The notes under the pieces: generated by a model
The model's database searches: none
Seen by the model: the letters and a program-made list of their open reading frames with translations, nothing else
Told to the model about the DNA's origin: nothing
Source of the DNA: Massospora cicadina
Taxonomy: Eukaryota > Entomophthoromycota > Entomophthoromycetes > Entomophthorales > Entomophthoraceae
Direction of reading: 5' to 3'
DNA length: 64,000 nucleotides
Assembly (NCBI GenBank): GCA_022478985.1
Contig: JAKSZP010005576.1
Coordinates: 41,208-105,207, forward strand
Program-made: the position numbers and the translations under genes
Shown: piece after piece, positions 22,850 through 34,199 of the stretch
How the letters are laid out: each line of letters begins with the position of its first letter
Numbering within the stretch: position 1 is the stretch's first letter

Positions 22850-23362
22850 TCATTTCCACTGGTAAACCAAAGACAATGTCTGCTCCAATATCATCAGGGT
22901 GTTTTCTTTGAAATTGCATTTCACCCCATACCTCCTCAAGAACTCTGTCCCAATAAGTATGTCATAGTTTAGATTGGCCAGCACTATAGTGGGAGCTGAC
23001 ACCATCAGCAATCTAAACTGAAGTGGTAGCACACTGTAGGCTCCACATGAGATGGTAACGTCTGGTTCAGCCATTCCATACTCTTTTTGGTGCTCCAAAT
23101 CTGGTGAGATTTTCATACATCTTACTAATTTGGTGGAAACGATGTTGATTGGCGCTCCACAATCAATTATGGCTTGGACTCTTATCCTATTAACTAGAAT
23201 ATTGACATAGGTACACTCCGAGTACTGTAATAAAGTATTTACAGAATGTATAGTGGCCTTATTCGCCAAATCATGTGTGTGGATTATCTGAGTGGATAAA
23301 TCAGGAGATGACTTCTTGATCGCGCTGACAGGTAAAGAAACGTTAGCCTCATCCAACTTCAT
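22850..23362 (-). pseudogene. Gypsy-1 aspartic protease region
   Basis: A 170-residue open stretch contains the retropepsin-like motif IIDCGAPINIVS and downstream YSVLPLQF and YDILIGTEFL. YSVLPLQF also occurs in the Gypsy-3 protease, and a close YSALPLQF in Gypsy-4, grouping the three. The usual D-T/S-G triad reads D-C-G here, which may be a lineage feature or damage. It would cleave the gag-pol polyprotein. Confidence 0.8.
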
Positions 23363-23689
23363 TTTGACTAGGTCTTCAGGTCTCTTGGCGGATCTAACTT
23401 TATCTGCTAGCTGTCATACGTAGGGCTGAGTGACTTTGCTAAGAATTTTGGGATTGATCCCCTTCACTTTAGCTCGAGTTATAGCGTTAACATCCAAGTT
23501 AATTCCCTGGCTGAGTGGATCCGGTGAGTCATTATCCACGAATAGATCAGAGATATCAATTTCCTCTCTCATTATGTCAGGCGGGACAGGTTTATCAGCA
23601 GTACTAGATCATCCCTGATCTAGACTGCTGGTCCTTTTCCTATATCTGAACCAGTATCTTGAGGTTGAACGAGATTTATCTGATCCTTC

Positions 23690-24890
23690 AGCTTTCTTTC
23701 CCAACACTGGGCAATTACATGGGCTGGCATCCCGCATTGGAAACAGCGGTTTGTCAATTTGTCCGTTGGTCTTTGAACTTCAGGTTTACTTCCCAACACA
23801 ACTTGACCCTCAGATTCTTTAAATGGCTTGGCAAATTTGACAATATTTTAGGCCTTCGATTGAATTAGTTTAAAAAGTATGATTGGGAGCATCAAATGTG
23901 GCTCAAGAATCTTCAGATGGTCCACCATCTGAGAGGTCATTATTTCAGTCACTAGCGCTGCCACCATAATCTGATGCAAGTCTCAGTAGGGCTGAAGTGC
24001 CAACCCCATGGCTATGCAGGTGTCAAAGTCGCTTAACACATTTGTTCTTTCCAAGGTCTGAGCTTCTTGGCAAAAACGGTCAGCAAAACTAGCCAGAGTC
24101 TCATTTTTGAGGAATTGGATACCCATGGACTCTTGTTTATGATTTGCCATATGAGTACGGCTTCCAAACTTCAACATAATGGCGGCTTTGGCTTCTGCGT
24201 ATGACCAATTGTCCCATTGAGGTGAGGAAGCACCAGATTTTGGCAATCTGTACTAAGGCAGTTCATTACGGTTACTGCTTTTTGTCAGTCCACATAGCTG
24301 AACATTATCATCTCAAATAAGCAGAAGAATTCCGGGGCGTTATCCCAGTGAAAGGTGGGCAATTTTAACATATTTTGAAATTCCTCAGTTGTTCTGCTAA
24401 TAGGAGATCCTGACCCAGCTACTCAAGAAGCCATAGGAGTGACTTCAAGAGTCATTTTTGACACACCAGTGAATGGTTTAGGCATGTTTTGGGGCGGAGA
24501 GGTCTTATTGTTTGGCGTTTCACATGCCTTTGCTTTGGCACCATTCACCTTGAATTATTTGCAATCACATTGGTGTTTCTCCAACTCCTCTATATGCCTG
24601 GTCATTTTTGGCATCTCCTCATTAAGCCGTAAAATGTGTTCTCAATCTGCTTCCCATTTAGTTTTCTGAAATAAATTTCCTTTACTGAGTTCGCCCTCTT
24701 TCTGCTTCAAAGATGCAACTTTTCTGTATATGTCATTATTAACTATTTCTAGTTGTTCAAGCATTTTCTCCATCTTGATCATACGCTCCTCCAATGTACT
24801 AACATCAGCCTGAGATGCCGAGCTGAGCACATTTTCACTGACGGCCTGTAGTTCCACCCAGAGCTTCTGAAGCTCTTCCTTAAAAGACAT
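23690..24890 (-). pseudogene. Gypsy-1 gag remnant with coiled coil and CCHC knuckle
   Basis: The N-terminal piece (24642-24890, MSFKEELQKLWVELQ) is a heptad-rich coiled coil. A retrotransposon-gag segment follows at 23983-24246 (LASFADRFCQEAQTLERTN). A CCHC knuckle CFQCGMPAHVIAQC lies near 23700-23760. Gag forms the particle and packages RNA. Frames are broken between the blocks. Confidence 0.8.
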
Positions 24891-24925
24891 CGTTATTTTA
24901 AATTGGCTTTTGACAACTCAACTAC

Positions 24926-24943
24926 CCCTTTAGTGAGCACCAA
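24926..24943 (-). promoter_or_regulatory. Gypsy-1 primer-binding site
   Basis: On the element strand, TTGGTGCTCACTAAAGG follows the 5' LTR directly. Gypsy-4 (39516-39533) and Gypsy-5 (61830-61847) have nearly the same sequence in the same place, so it is very likely the tRNA primer site. The primer tRNA would end ...GAGCACCA. I cannot name it. Confidence 0.72.
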
Positions 24944-25894
24944 TGTTAAATTCTTGGGCTTTGTGGATCGCTTTTAGCCCTGGATTTTAACTGCACAGAT
25001 TCATGGATCCTGGCGTTGATTATTTGAATGAGATTGATAGACTGGGGCAATAATAATATGAAGACTATTATTAGGGTTGATTGCCCAAAAGCCACGTTGA
25101 GATTAAAGTCCAACACTAAACTGGTGCTTCTTCCTCTTGAAGATATTTTGATACTGGTAGGGAACACTTTCGTTTTTCCTTCTCGCAGAGCCAAGCAGAG
25201 CTTTTTCATATTGCCAACCTAAGGATATCTGATCCTTGCACTCTTCTCTTAAGAGTAATGTTTGAAACAACCAATGTTTAACAACTAAGCTAATATCAAT
25301 TTAATTCTAATTTTATTTGGGAATTATTTGGGGTTTTTATAGTTAGAATTAGTACACAACTTTTCATATGTCCAATGAGAATATTTTGCTCCTATACTGG
25401 TTTTGACCTAAGTGTTAGGTACCAAATCTCATCGGGTACCATTGCCTTGGGTTTTTTAGGCAGAGTAATCCTTGGGCGTTTGGCGGACCAAACTTGTGGT
25501 ATTAGTTACACAAAACCGATTGTTTTGGCTGATGACAATTCCACTCTTCCTCTGGAGTATAAATGTTTTGGTAGTTTCTGACGACTCCAATCTGTCACAC
25601 TCTGAACAATTTTTTTATAATTTGACTATCAGGTATTATCCCAATATCAAATTATTGCTTAATTTCGTTGAGGATGATGCCCAATGAAATTATCTGTCAG
25701 CAGCCTCAAATATCATTGGGGATGATGCACAACAATAATTCATTAGTCAGTGACTTCTAATATCATCAGGGATACCGCCTAACAATATTCTCATCAATTA
25801 GCCACTATTGCCAATTCTCTACAATTATAACCTAGTCATCGAATCTCATGTTTGGTCAAAGGGTTGTATTATGTGGTCATCTGCAATTCTGACA
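24944..25894 (-). repeat. Gypsy-1 5' LTR
   Basis: This 951-bp partner of 16274-17226 starts TGTTAAATTCTTGGGC and ends CAATTCTGACA on the plus strand. Open frames in it (25028-25222, 24946-25209) have counterparts in the other LTR and are not separate genes. Confidence 0.9.
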
Positions 25895-26960
25895 GCAGGT
25901 GAGATGGCGGAGGCTTCTGTGGCTGCTGCCTTATCCTGTTTTCAGTGTTGCTGTTTTTCTTTTTTCTTGTGGGGACACAGGTTTTACCTGGATATAGCAC
26001 CCCTGGTTGCCCCATGGGAATGTAATACTAGCTTCTATTGTGGGATCACTTTGTCCAACTCCCATTACTTTTAAGAAAGCTTCATTTGGGATTACTTCCT
26101 CTCTGGTGGGACAAGTGTGTAGATTGTGACCAGATGCCTGACAATGAGTGCATATGGGCGGTTCTCTGTCAACTGTTATGCAGAATGGTTGAGTCTGTTG
26201 CTCATTGATGGTGAGTGCCATGGTATATAGGATCTGAGTTAGTCTTCAGCTACCCCTGAGAATGGTTTGATCAATGCAATAGCCTTACCTGTACTGAGTT
26301 CAGGCATCAGTAAAAAATTTTGCATTTAGAAGGAATTAATTTCCCCATAGCTTTGAAATACTGCTTTGAGATGACTCTCAAGTACTTCTCATTTAATGGT
26401 TGTGGGGAGAAAGTCAAATGTTACAAAAACTTGATTTGATTTTTTCCATCATGTGCACTTGGTTTTAACCACCCATTGACCAATTGGGAGATCAACCACC
26501 ATGCGCACCTGTGCAGCTGTATCTGCTGATTTTGCTGTTTTGAACCTGAGGTCCAAACAACTGTAGGTCATCAAGTGCGCTGCTACATACATGTCTCTGA
26601 TAAGTAGGTGCATACGTCCCAACAAAACTTCTCCAAGAGAGCTGTTGAATTAATGTCCAGATAAACTTGGACCCCAAATTCCGCCAACACAGTGGTTGTG
26701 AGTGTGGAATTTTGACGTACGGGAAGCTTTTAGTTTGCCATTCCAAGATTTATGGCAAAATATTAACCACAGTATTTTGTTTTTGTTTAGGCCACCGGTG
26801 TTCTTGGGGAGTTTCAGACTTTAGGCAGTGCAAACACAAAGCTTGTGCCTTTCACCACGTTTGCCCAGCCCTAACTTGGCATTGGACGCGTACACATCTT
26901 TTTTTTTTAGTACTAGATGGTCCCAACCCAAGGGGACGCGTACACATCTTCCCTTGCTGA
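25895..26960 (-). pseudogene. LINE-B ORF1 with CCHC knuckle
   Basis: LINE-B resumes after Gypsy-1. The knuckle CTHCQASGHNLHTC lies in 25931-26221, with the flanking order seen in LINE-C ORF1 (knuckle, then WGNQGCYIQVKPVS, matching WGAQGCYLLVKPIS). Further upstream pieces run to 26746 and towards the 5' end near 26960. Stops are frequent. The Ala-rich and Glu-rich C-terminal part was separated from it by the Gypsy-1 insertion. Confidence 0.82.
26884..26950 (-). mobile_element. Micro-insertion M1 (33 bp, poly(A)-tailed) with 17-bp target duplication
   Basis: GGACGCGTACACATCTT occurs at 26884-26900 and again at 26934-26950. Between them, 26901-26933 reads TTTTTTTTAGTACTAGATGG and then TCCCAACCCAAGG. 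On the minus strand this is a short 3' end CCTTGGGTTGGGACCATC, then TAGTACT, then eight A. LINE-C lacks any insert at the equivalent 5' UTR position. The tail matches M2 (28349-28368), M3 (43116-43161) and the 3' end of the element at 54070-55078. It is an extremely 5'-truncated retroposed copy. Confidence 0.85.
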
Positions 26961-27022
26961 TTATCAAACATTATCTGTCTTAATCAAATTAGTTACAATT
27001 TGTAATTGTGACAGGAAGTAAA

Positions 27023-27864
27023 AACTTAAGGCATAATAGATCTTTAACTAATTTACTTATCAAAACTAAACTCTTAAAAACTCAATTGCCTTTTATTTAT
27101 GGTCATAGTAGCAATCTCAATACTTTTATTTAATATATTATAATTGTTTTAGGCTATTATAAGTCAATATATACAATCTTAAGAAACTAATGTTCTATCA
27201 CCCAAAGACAATATTTACATTCTTAAAAATAATGCTACTTGATTCAATAAAAAGTTAATATCACGAACAAACTTCTTACTCTTTGTAAGAAATTTAAAGA
27301 CATGAACAAAATTCCTTATTAATTCCCTTAAAGCTCTTTTTAGGTTTTTATCATATAAATATTATATTTTACTTAATAAACTGACTAAGAAAGAAAAACT
27401 GGTGAGATTTAGGTAGAACTATGTGTATAAAATCAAAGTTTATACCTTTCCTTACAAGATATATCAAATATAAGTTCTAAGAATATTCTATCAATCAAGT
27501 TTATAACATCTGAACTAATTGATTTTTCCCCTTGAATTACTCCTTCCTCCATTGAGTTCTCATATTGGTGTAATCAATTAGCTGATATATGACCTTACCT
27601 AACACCATAACACAACTACTTAGGCTCAAACAAAACTCATTCTTTCCCAAAATAAGAATCAAAAGTTACATACAATAGATCCAAATTTGCTATTTATTTC
27701 TAATCTAAACATCAAGTAGTTCCTAAATAAAGCTACTTATTACTCTCAAGAAGCAATGATATTACAGAGCTGATGGTTTATAAGCTATAATTGATAAAGT
27801 TATTTTTAGAAAAGATAATATAGAAAGCCTAAATAAGAATTTTTATAAAATCTTGATTAAAAAC
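27023..27864. other. AT-rich spacer, no gene seen
   Basis: Non-coding AT-rich DNA between LINE-B and Gypsy-2. I see no open frame of note, RNA gene or shared repeat. AAAAC at 27860-27864 is the left flank of Gypsy-2. Confidence 0.5.
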
Positions 27865-28790
27865 TGTAAGGCCTTTAGCTCCATCTATTGAGCTAGACAG
27901 GGTTATACACCCTTTTAAGTCAAAAAATGGGCAAACCCCAAAACCTAACCCATCACCTAGATCTCTGACCTAGGCATATCCTGGATTAGAGATGTGTAGC
28001 TGTTGCTCCTCCTTGTTTGCCAGGAGCCTTTCCCTCATTCACACCTCAGCCCACACCAATCTAAGTCTCAAAATCTGCAGTTTTTCATCTAAAGAAAATT
28101 AAACAACTTTATACATACTTCAGTTCTTTAGAAAGCTCTTTATTGCGGTCCTCATTCCCTGCCCCAACTGTTGTGCCCAGAAGCAAACCCAAGTAGCAAA
28201 ATCTTATCAACCAAGTCAAATTTGGGCAAAAAAATCAAAAAGAAGAGGGCAAAAGTTTAGATCAAGCCTGACACCCCACTCCAAAATACTAACCTGAATA
28301 TGGACAAGTAAAATTTGGAAAAAACCGACCCAAAAATAGTTTGAAGTTTGGGACCATCTAGTACTAAAAAAAATAGTTTGAAGTTGTTGGCCAATATTAC
28401 CAAGGGAATTTGAAGTTTAAAACCGTCAATTGACAATTTGGTATTGGGAATCCTCCCCTACTATTGTGGTTCAGAATAGCAGCTCTCCCCCACAGTATAA
28501 GACCTGGCACCCTGCTAATGGTAAGGTGTTGGGTTATTCTATTACCATGTTCTTTCTAAATAGTTACATAAAGTATATTGTGTAAAAACACTTTGCTGTT
28601 AGTTATTTTAATAGATTAAATGGCACATGAGCAATAATTCCCAGGGGTGGAGCAATATAAACACCTCCGCCAACGCGCCCATCATAGTCCTTTAAAAAGC
28701 GGTTTTTTTGGATATTGGCTGCCTTTGTGGGTTTGAAGTACTCACAAAGTAAGCCAAGGCTTTCCTTGACACTTTGAGTTCTTAGAAATT
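27865..28790 (+). repeat. Gypsy-2 5' LTR
   Basis: It starts TGTAAGGCC and aligns throughout with 46573-47464 (for example CTCCTCCTT, CATTCACACCTCAG, AAAGAAAATTAAA). It is about 34 bp longer, which is explained by micro-insertion M2 and its duplicated target. The right end (TTCTTAGAAATT) is less clear than in the 3' LTR (TTCCTAACA), so it may be off by several bases. Confidence 0.82.
28332..28385 (+). mobile_element. Micro-insertion M2 (20 bp) in the Gypsy-2 5' LTR
   Basis: AAAAATAGTTTGAAGTT at 28332-28348 is repeated at 28369-28385. Between them is TGGGACCATCTAGTACTAAA (28349-28368). The 3' LTR of the same element has one uninterrupted site (AATAGTATGGAATTGTTATTG, from 47044), so the empty state is known. 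The inserted 20 bases equal the 3' end of M1 and M3, followed by A residues. Confidence 0.85.
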
Positions 28791-29640
28791 AAAACTTAAC
28801 CATATAATACAGAGATGAAGTGATTAGTTCAGGATCCTCTGATTTAAAATGACTCTACTACCAACTAAAGTCTATTTTCACTCTTAAGAGTGCTACTTAA
28901 ATGTTGTTTGCAGTTTACTCTTATTTAAATCATACAGCAGGGCTTATTAGATTGTTCCTAAATCTAAAACTCCATGGTCTTGCTCACTTAGCTGTGTTGA
29001 GCCCAATGTTTGAAGTTCCTTCTAGTGTTTTCATGTTAGGACATAGCCAGGTGTTAGAATTTTAACAACCATGTGGACAGCGGGGTTGGTGGCGAATTCT
29101 CCTGAGGAGGGTATGAAACCTGCGATTTTGACAGTTATATCAGTTGCCTCTACCAGAGTGACAAGTGTAAAATAGTACAAGATACTGACGCCAAATTCAC
29201 ACAACACAGACTGGTATAACTCTCATCAGCTGAATCTACCTCTTTAAGGGGGCTGAAGAAGTCATAACGGTCCATTTAGGCCAATCTCACTCTAAATATC
29301 TCACCCTCTCCCTATTGTTTCAAATGGCCCTTTGGGTATGTTAAAAAACCCATAGACCCCGCGGGTCCAGCTACTGACTTATTCTCACGTCTCACTTGTC
29401 CATCAGGTGGAAGAGAAACATCTCATGGCTCCAGTGTGTGAGAATCTCTTAAATGTGCGACCTTATCAGACCCTGATGTTTATGAGTCTGCACCTTTGTT
29501 TTATGCAAGGCAGTAGCAATACTCAACCAGTTCATCAACAGATTCATTAAGGTGCGCAAGGACTCCAAGGTTAAGAGGTCTGATTTAACCATTCACTTAA
29601 CGAGTTTAATAAAGTTGTCTGAGGCTACATTAAGTTTCCA
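28791..29640 (+). pseudogene. Gypsy-2 leader and gag region, unreadable
   Basis: By position this should be the leader and gag of Gypsy-2. I can read no gag motif or zinc knuckle with confidence, since stops occur in every frame. No other gene is visible. Confidence 0.4.
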
Positions 29641-29659
29641 AATTATATTTCAGTAGGAC

Positions 29660-31390
29660 AACTCAATGGTAATGGTAACTGCCTTTATAGACATTAGAGC
29701 CACATGGAACTTTATTGACCATAAAGGTGGCGCATGCATAAGATCATGCACTCACACAAGGTTATTCAATTTTGGAGCACCGTAGGCCCCTATTCTCACA
29801 CTTCCCCTTTGTAAGCCCCTGCAATTATGACCTACAAATACACAGTACACTTTAAAAAAATCTAGGGTTGCTATACATGGTGATTTTTGGGTATGTTGAT
29901 GGCACCGCCAGTCAGTATTGACATGGAGCGGAATATGCTAGCCTTTACCTTCAAAGCTCACTTGGGTGAAATTCCCTTTTCCCTACCTTTGTAACTGACA
30001 ATGTGGGAACAGTAACTGTGTATACTTTTTACGGATATTGTGCCTGCACTAACCACGTTGCCTCTTATTTTAGTTCCATAAATCATAATTAGATGAGGAC
30101 AGTGCTAATAAGCTACCAATCAATTCAGAGTTTGACCTGAGAATCCAGCTGAAGGAAAAACTAATCAAAGCAATTGCCCCTTTGTCCTTATACAGCTGAG
30201 GAATACCAGTTGTTGAAGACATGGATTGGAGAAATGGTAAAGAAGGGGTGGTCAAGAAAACTTCACCTTCATCTTCGCCAGTAATATTTGCACAGAAGTA
30301 TGATGTCAGTCTGAGGCCATGCGTGGATTATATACGTTTAAACAATGTGACGATTCCTGATCCATACCCATTACCCCTGGAGGTGGCAATTTCCAAGGCA
30401 ATTTTTAAATCCAAAATTTTCTTTAAGCGTGACTTGTGAACGCTTTCAATCAAGTGCGTGTCAAGTCTGGCCAATAGTGGCTGATGGCAATATTCACCCG
30501 TTATGAAATATACCAGCTTAAGGGTATGTTATTTGGATTAAAGAATGCTCCATTTGTGTCCAGCTCCAAATTGATGACGCTTTGGGGGATTATAGATTCT
30601 CTTGCGTTATTTTTTACATGAATGACATCTTAATCCATTCTAACAATGCAGATTAGCACGCCAAGGATCTAGTAACTGTGGCGGCTGCAATCCAAAAATC
30701 TGGGTTGGTTCTCAAACCATACAAATGTGAGTTCTATACGGATGAAGTTCAGTTCTTATGTAACTTGATCTAAAGGGATGGGTATGTAATCGCTTTTCAA
30801 AATTAGAAATTATCTACTCCTGGCTTACTATAGTAACACAGGAGTGACTATGCAGCTTCTAGGATCTGTCACTATCCTCAAGAAATTCCTATCCCCCATT
30901 TTAAAATTAGCTGCACCCCTTAACCCTCTCATAGATAAGAATGTCCCAGTTCTTTGGCTCCCAAGTGCTAACAGGCATATGAAGCAATAAAGAAAGATTT
31001 CACCACTACCCCACTATTATGTCATGCAGATGAGGTTATGCTTTTTATTGTGGCATGAGATGTCTACACACTGAATTTTAAGCTGTCCTTCTGCAAGAAA
31101 ATGATGGGAGGGAGAATCTGGTGGCTTAATTTTCTAAAAAGTTCAACGTCACTGAGCGCTCTTGGGCCATCTATGATAGAGAGTTGGCAGCGGTTAAATG
31201 GTCTTTGATGCACTGGCGATACCTTTTAAAGGGGGCCAAGAATAAAGTGGTGGTTCGCAGAGACCACAATTCCCTTACCTATTATTGCAAACCACAGAAG
31301 TTGGCTCAGAGGCAGACCAGGATTCATTGCTACATCCTAATCCTTAACCTCATATATAAATTTATCAAGGGGCCGCCCTTAATTTACTAG
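29660..31390 (+). pseudogene. Gypsy-2 protease, reverse transcriptase and RNase H remnants
   Basis: A retropepsin-like segment TAFIDIRATWNFIDHKG is at about 29670-29730, where gypsy elements usually have D-S-G-A-T-x-N-F-I. RT entry is open at 30221-30439 (RPCVDYIRLNNVTIPDPYPLP). The active-site strand reads YMNDILIHSN near 30620, so the usual first Asp of the YxDD box is Asn. RNase H shows WALMH-like sequence and VVVRRDHNSLTYYCKPQKL (31184-31390). It is read in several frames and is inactive. Confidence 0.8.
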
Positions 31391-31989
31391 ATATCTTAAG
31401 CTAAATCCCCTAATGGGACATTTTAGATACTGACGGTGAATTAATCATGGTAATTCCTCCTGAGCAAGCCTTAGCTCCGCCACCTCCAGCCATTGCTTGG
31501 TCACATCCTAACATCTCAACCTGTGTCCAAACCCAAGGCTAAACCAAAAACACAAACCCAAACCCAAACCTTGATCCAATTTGTAATTCAACTCTAAATT
31601 CAGATCCCACGGTTCCAAATCTCCAGTATCCCTGAAAATCCCTTTGAGACAGTGAATGAATTTACTATATCAGAACCAGTCCTATAATATTCTATCACTG
31701 ATGGCTCTCCTAGATCCAGTTTTGGCATCCCAATCAACAGATTTGAAGGACGTAACCTCCTGGAAAAATATTAATCTGTTACAGCCCCTTATGAAGGGCT
31801 TCCAAAAGGATAAAATAATATATTAATACGCAAGGTATGGGTTTCCTCTGAGCTTTGCTCCCTCTTCATAAGGGAACATCATGATCCTAACACCATGGGG
31901 AACCCCGGAGCAAAAAACTTATTAATCTAAGCAAAAGCGGGTATATTGGAATGGGATGACTGGGGAAGCTACTACCTGGATTGATTAAT

Positions 31990-32406
31990 GTTTGATCTTC
32001 GCTAGGTCCAAATCAAATAGGAGAGAGTGGAACTGTCTCATACACCCTCTTCAACTAGCAACAGAACAATGGACATCACTTATGGTGAATTTTATTGTAA
32101 GATTACCAGTGTACCATGGGTATGACGCTATTATGGTGATTGTAGACCAAATCACTAAGTATGAAATCTTTATCCCTTATTTGACAACTACTACAGCTGA
32201 GGACATGGCACAGTTTTTGTAGCACGTATATTTTTCTTGTTTAAGATTCTTCAGGAAATAATCAGTGAAAGGGGACCTCAGTTTACATTGAAATTTTAGA
32301 AGGCTTTGTTTGACATGCTGAAAATAAGCCTTGCAGATCTTTGGATTAACATCTACAGTCTGATGTCCAGGTGGAGTTTACTAACCAGTACTAAGAGCAC
32401 TATCTC
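31990..32406 (+). pseudogene. Gypsy-2 integrase core, first part
   Basis: This piece reads EQWTSLMVNFIVRLPVYHG and YDAIMVIVDQITKYEIFIPY (31992-32222), the first core region of a Ty3/gypsy integrase. A broken segment resembling the ISERGPQFT second-Asp region follows near 32260. It ends where Gypsy-3 begins at 32407. The continuation is at 38404-38606. Confidence 0.8.
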
Positions 32407-33149
32407 TGACAAGTTTTGTTTAAATTTGAAAGCTGAGCCCTTTGAAGGCTACACATTTATTAGTTGATTGTAGCTACAAGCCAAATCACCTAGTAGACTT
32501 TTGTATCTAGGGTAAATCTCTTGGCAGATAAGTAGCTTCCGGCAAGGAAAATCTTTACTATTTAGCAGGCAAAATCTCTAGTATCAACTAGCCAAGATCT
32601 AACTAAAATAAAGAATACTTTTCTTTTCGATTTAGGTTTGTTTATAGAATTTATTCAAGGGTCAGGATTTCATAAAATATGTCGATTTCTGGAGTAAATG
32701 GCGGAATTCAAAGGGTTCAGTTGGGCACAATCATTCTCAATTGGTTTATCAGATTTAGATGACCCCTAACAGGAAATATGTTTATAAATTAGTTGGAGGT
32801 TTCAGTAGGGGCTTAAGCCTTTAGCAGCTCACCTTGGGATTCATTGCTCATGGTGATTCTAACTGCTTCCACATTAATGGTACTCCAATGAGAGGATTGT
32901 TTTTTATTCAGTGTTCAGACTTTATTCAGGATAGCCTGGATCCTATCTCTCCTGAAAATGCCACCTTGAAGATCTTGTTAAGGATTGGAATAGTTGTGAC
33001 TGAATCTAGCATGGATGCAATTTACCACAAAGCAATTGGATTAAGGCAATTGATTATTCCATTCCACAATGATAGATTACTTGATACAGTCCTGACCACA
33101 GCATATCAAATTTATGAACCTAACCTCCTGGTCAGTGGTAATTGAACAA
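32407..33149 (-). repeat. Gypsy-3 3' LTR (outer end clear, inner end approximate)
   Basis: It aligns with 37783-38403 over the first 470 bp. Beyond that the two copies diverge and this one is longer. The end at AATTGAACA (about 33149) is a guess from the CA rule and could lie further right, up to about 33340. Confidence 0.6.
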
Positions 33150-33353
33150 TACCAGATCCGCCATCCAGTACTCAGGCAAGGTTGGATTTTTGGAGTTGCT
33201 TCAATATTCCTCTCGTTTGCTGATACTCCCCATAGACTTGGCATCTAGGCTTGCAGACATTCTAGTTTATCCGCCTTCTTCACATTACAAGCTCAGCTGT
33301 TTCTCAAGTGGATGCCTCTATATGGTCTATACACTTGGGGGCTAAAATAGCTA

Positions 33354-34104
33354 TCACCCATATAGAGCAACTCTTGGTAGCATCTGAATGACCTTATGGT
33401 ATCTTAAATGGTAGTCTAGGAGGGCCACCAAGAGGTATTCATTCCACCAAGATGGATCGTAGTGACCCATTTTGTGGTGAATGGTGACAAGAGTTCCACT
33501 CACTTGTTCCACTGCTACATTGGTAGCAGGGTGATATGGAGCCATGAAAGGGGGATAGGTTCCCATCAGCGAATTAAGGCAACAATTACTTGAGATATAA
33601 AGATGGTGCCATCATTGGACAGCAGTGCCTTTGGGCTACCGTGGTGGGTGAAGACCTGTTTTAATAAAAAGGAAGTGGTCGCTTTAAAAGTGGGAGAGCT
33701 AATTGAGATGGCTTCAACCCATTTTGTGAAGTGATCAACTGCCAGTATAATATACCCACGGCTGTACATTGCCATAGGTAGGGGATCATAAATTCAACGC
33801 TGACGGTAGAAAAGGGTGCAATAGGACCTAAAACCAGGTGTTGATATACCAGATTATTGGTTTTTGGATAGCACAAATAAGACTGGAATTAAGATATCCT
33901 GGATCAATTCAATCATCCCATCCCAGTAGCATTGCCTCCATAACCACAGATGAGTTTCACTTTTAGCGCCATGCCCCTAGCCGCATGACCCTCCAAAGCT
34001 GTCTTCATTCTAGCTGATGGGTGGACATATGTAAACCATGAGGTTCCAACCAGTATATATAATAATCCATCCTTAATCAGTATCTTCTCAGTCATCTTCT
34101 GCAA
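33354..34104 (-). pseudogene. Gypsy-3 integrase remnant
   Basis: Core pieces read VDHFTKWVEAISISSPTFKA and ALLSNDGTIF (33566-33775, second Asp region), then YHPATNVAVEQVSGTLVTIH (33354-33566) with the Glu segment. The zinc-binding region (AARGMAL..) lies at 33913-34104. There are frame breaks between pieces. Confidence 0.8.
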
Positions 34105-34199
34105 TAGTTGATGAACTACAGGAAACTCTTAACTCCATTCCGCATGTTTCTCAATAAGTTTATTACCAACCCCTTAGAGGCATAGAGTGTCAGTATGGG

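Larger units (their letters stand above)
16274..25894 (-). mobile_element. Gypsy-1: complete LTR retrotransposon inserted in LINE-B
   Basis: The element has two LTRs of about 950 bp (16274-17226 and 24944-25894), both TG...CA. It is flanked by an exact 5-bp duplication GCAGG (16269-16273 and 25895-25899), as made by Ty3/gypsy integrases. It spans 9621 bp, or about 7.7 kb after removing the ORF1-only element at 17737-19621 and one target copy. The coding order on the minus strand is gag, protease, reverse transcriptase, RNase H, integrase, which is the Ty3/gypsy order. The left LTR is preceded by a purine tract and the right LTR by a primer-binding site on the element strand. Coding frames are broken. 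Confidence 0.93.
5298..27022 (-). mobile_element. LINE-B: old full-length LINE split by nested insertions
   Basis: The pieces of this minus-strand LINE are 5298-8573, 14362 to about 14496, about 15518-16273 and 25895-27022. Read together they are collinear with LINE-C. Their summed length, after removing the micro-insertion and its duplicated target, is about 5245 bp against 5273 bp for LINE-C, so LINE-B was essentially full length. Interruptions are the solo LTR at 8574-14361 (itself hit by LINE-C), a solo-LTR-like block at about 14497-15517, Gypsy-1 at 16274-25894 and a 33-bp insertion at 26901-26933. The family 3' tail is at 5310-5342. AACTTAA at 5291-5297 and 27023-27029 may be its duplication, but only seven bases agree. 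Confidence 0.85.

Noticed and set aside
26901..26933. Similarity of TTAGTACTAGATGG to the 5S rRNA internal promoter
   Set aside because: Only about 14 bases are similar, the insert orientation set by its poly(A) tail is antisense to 5S, and the rest of the insert does not match. Probably chance.
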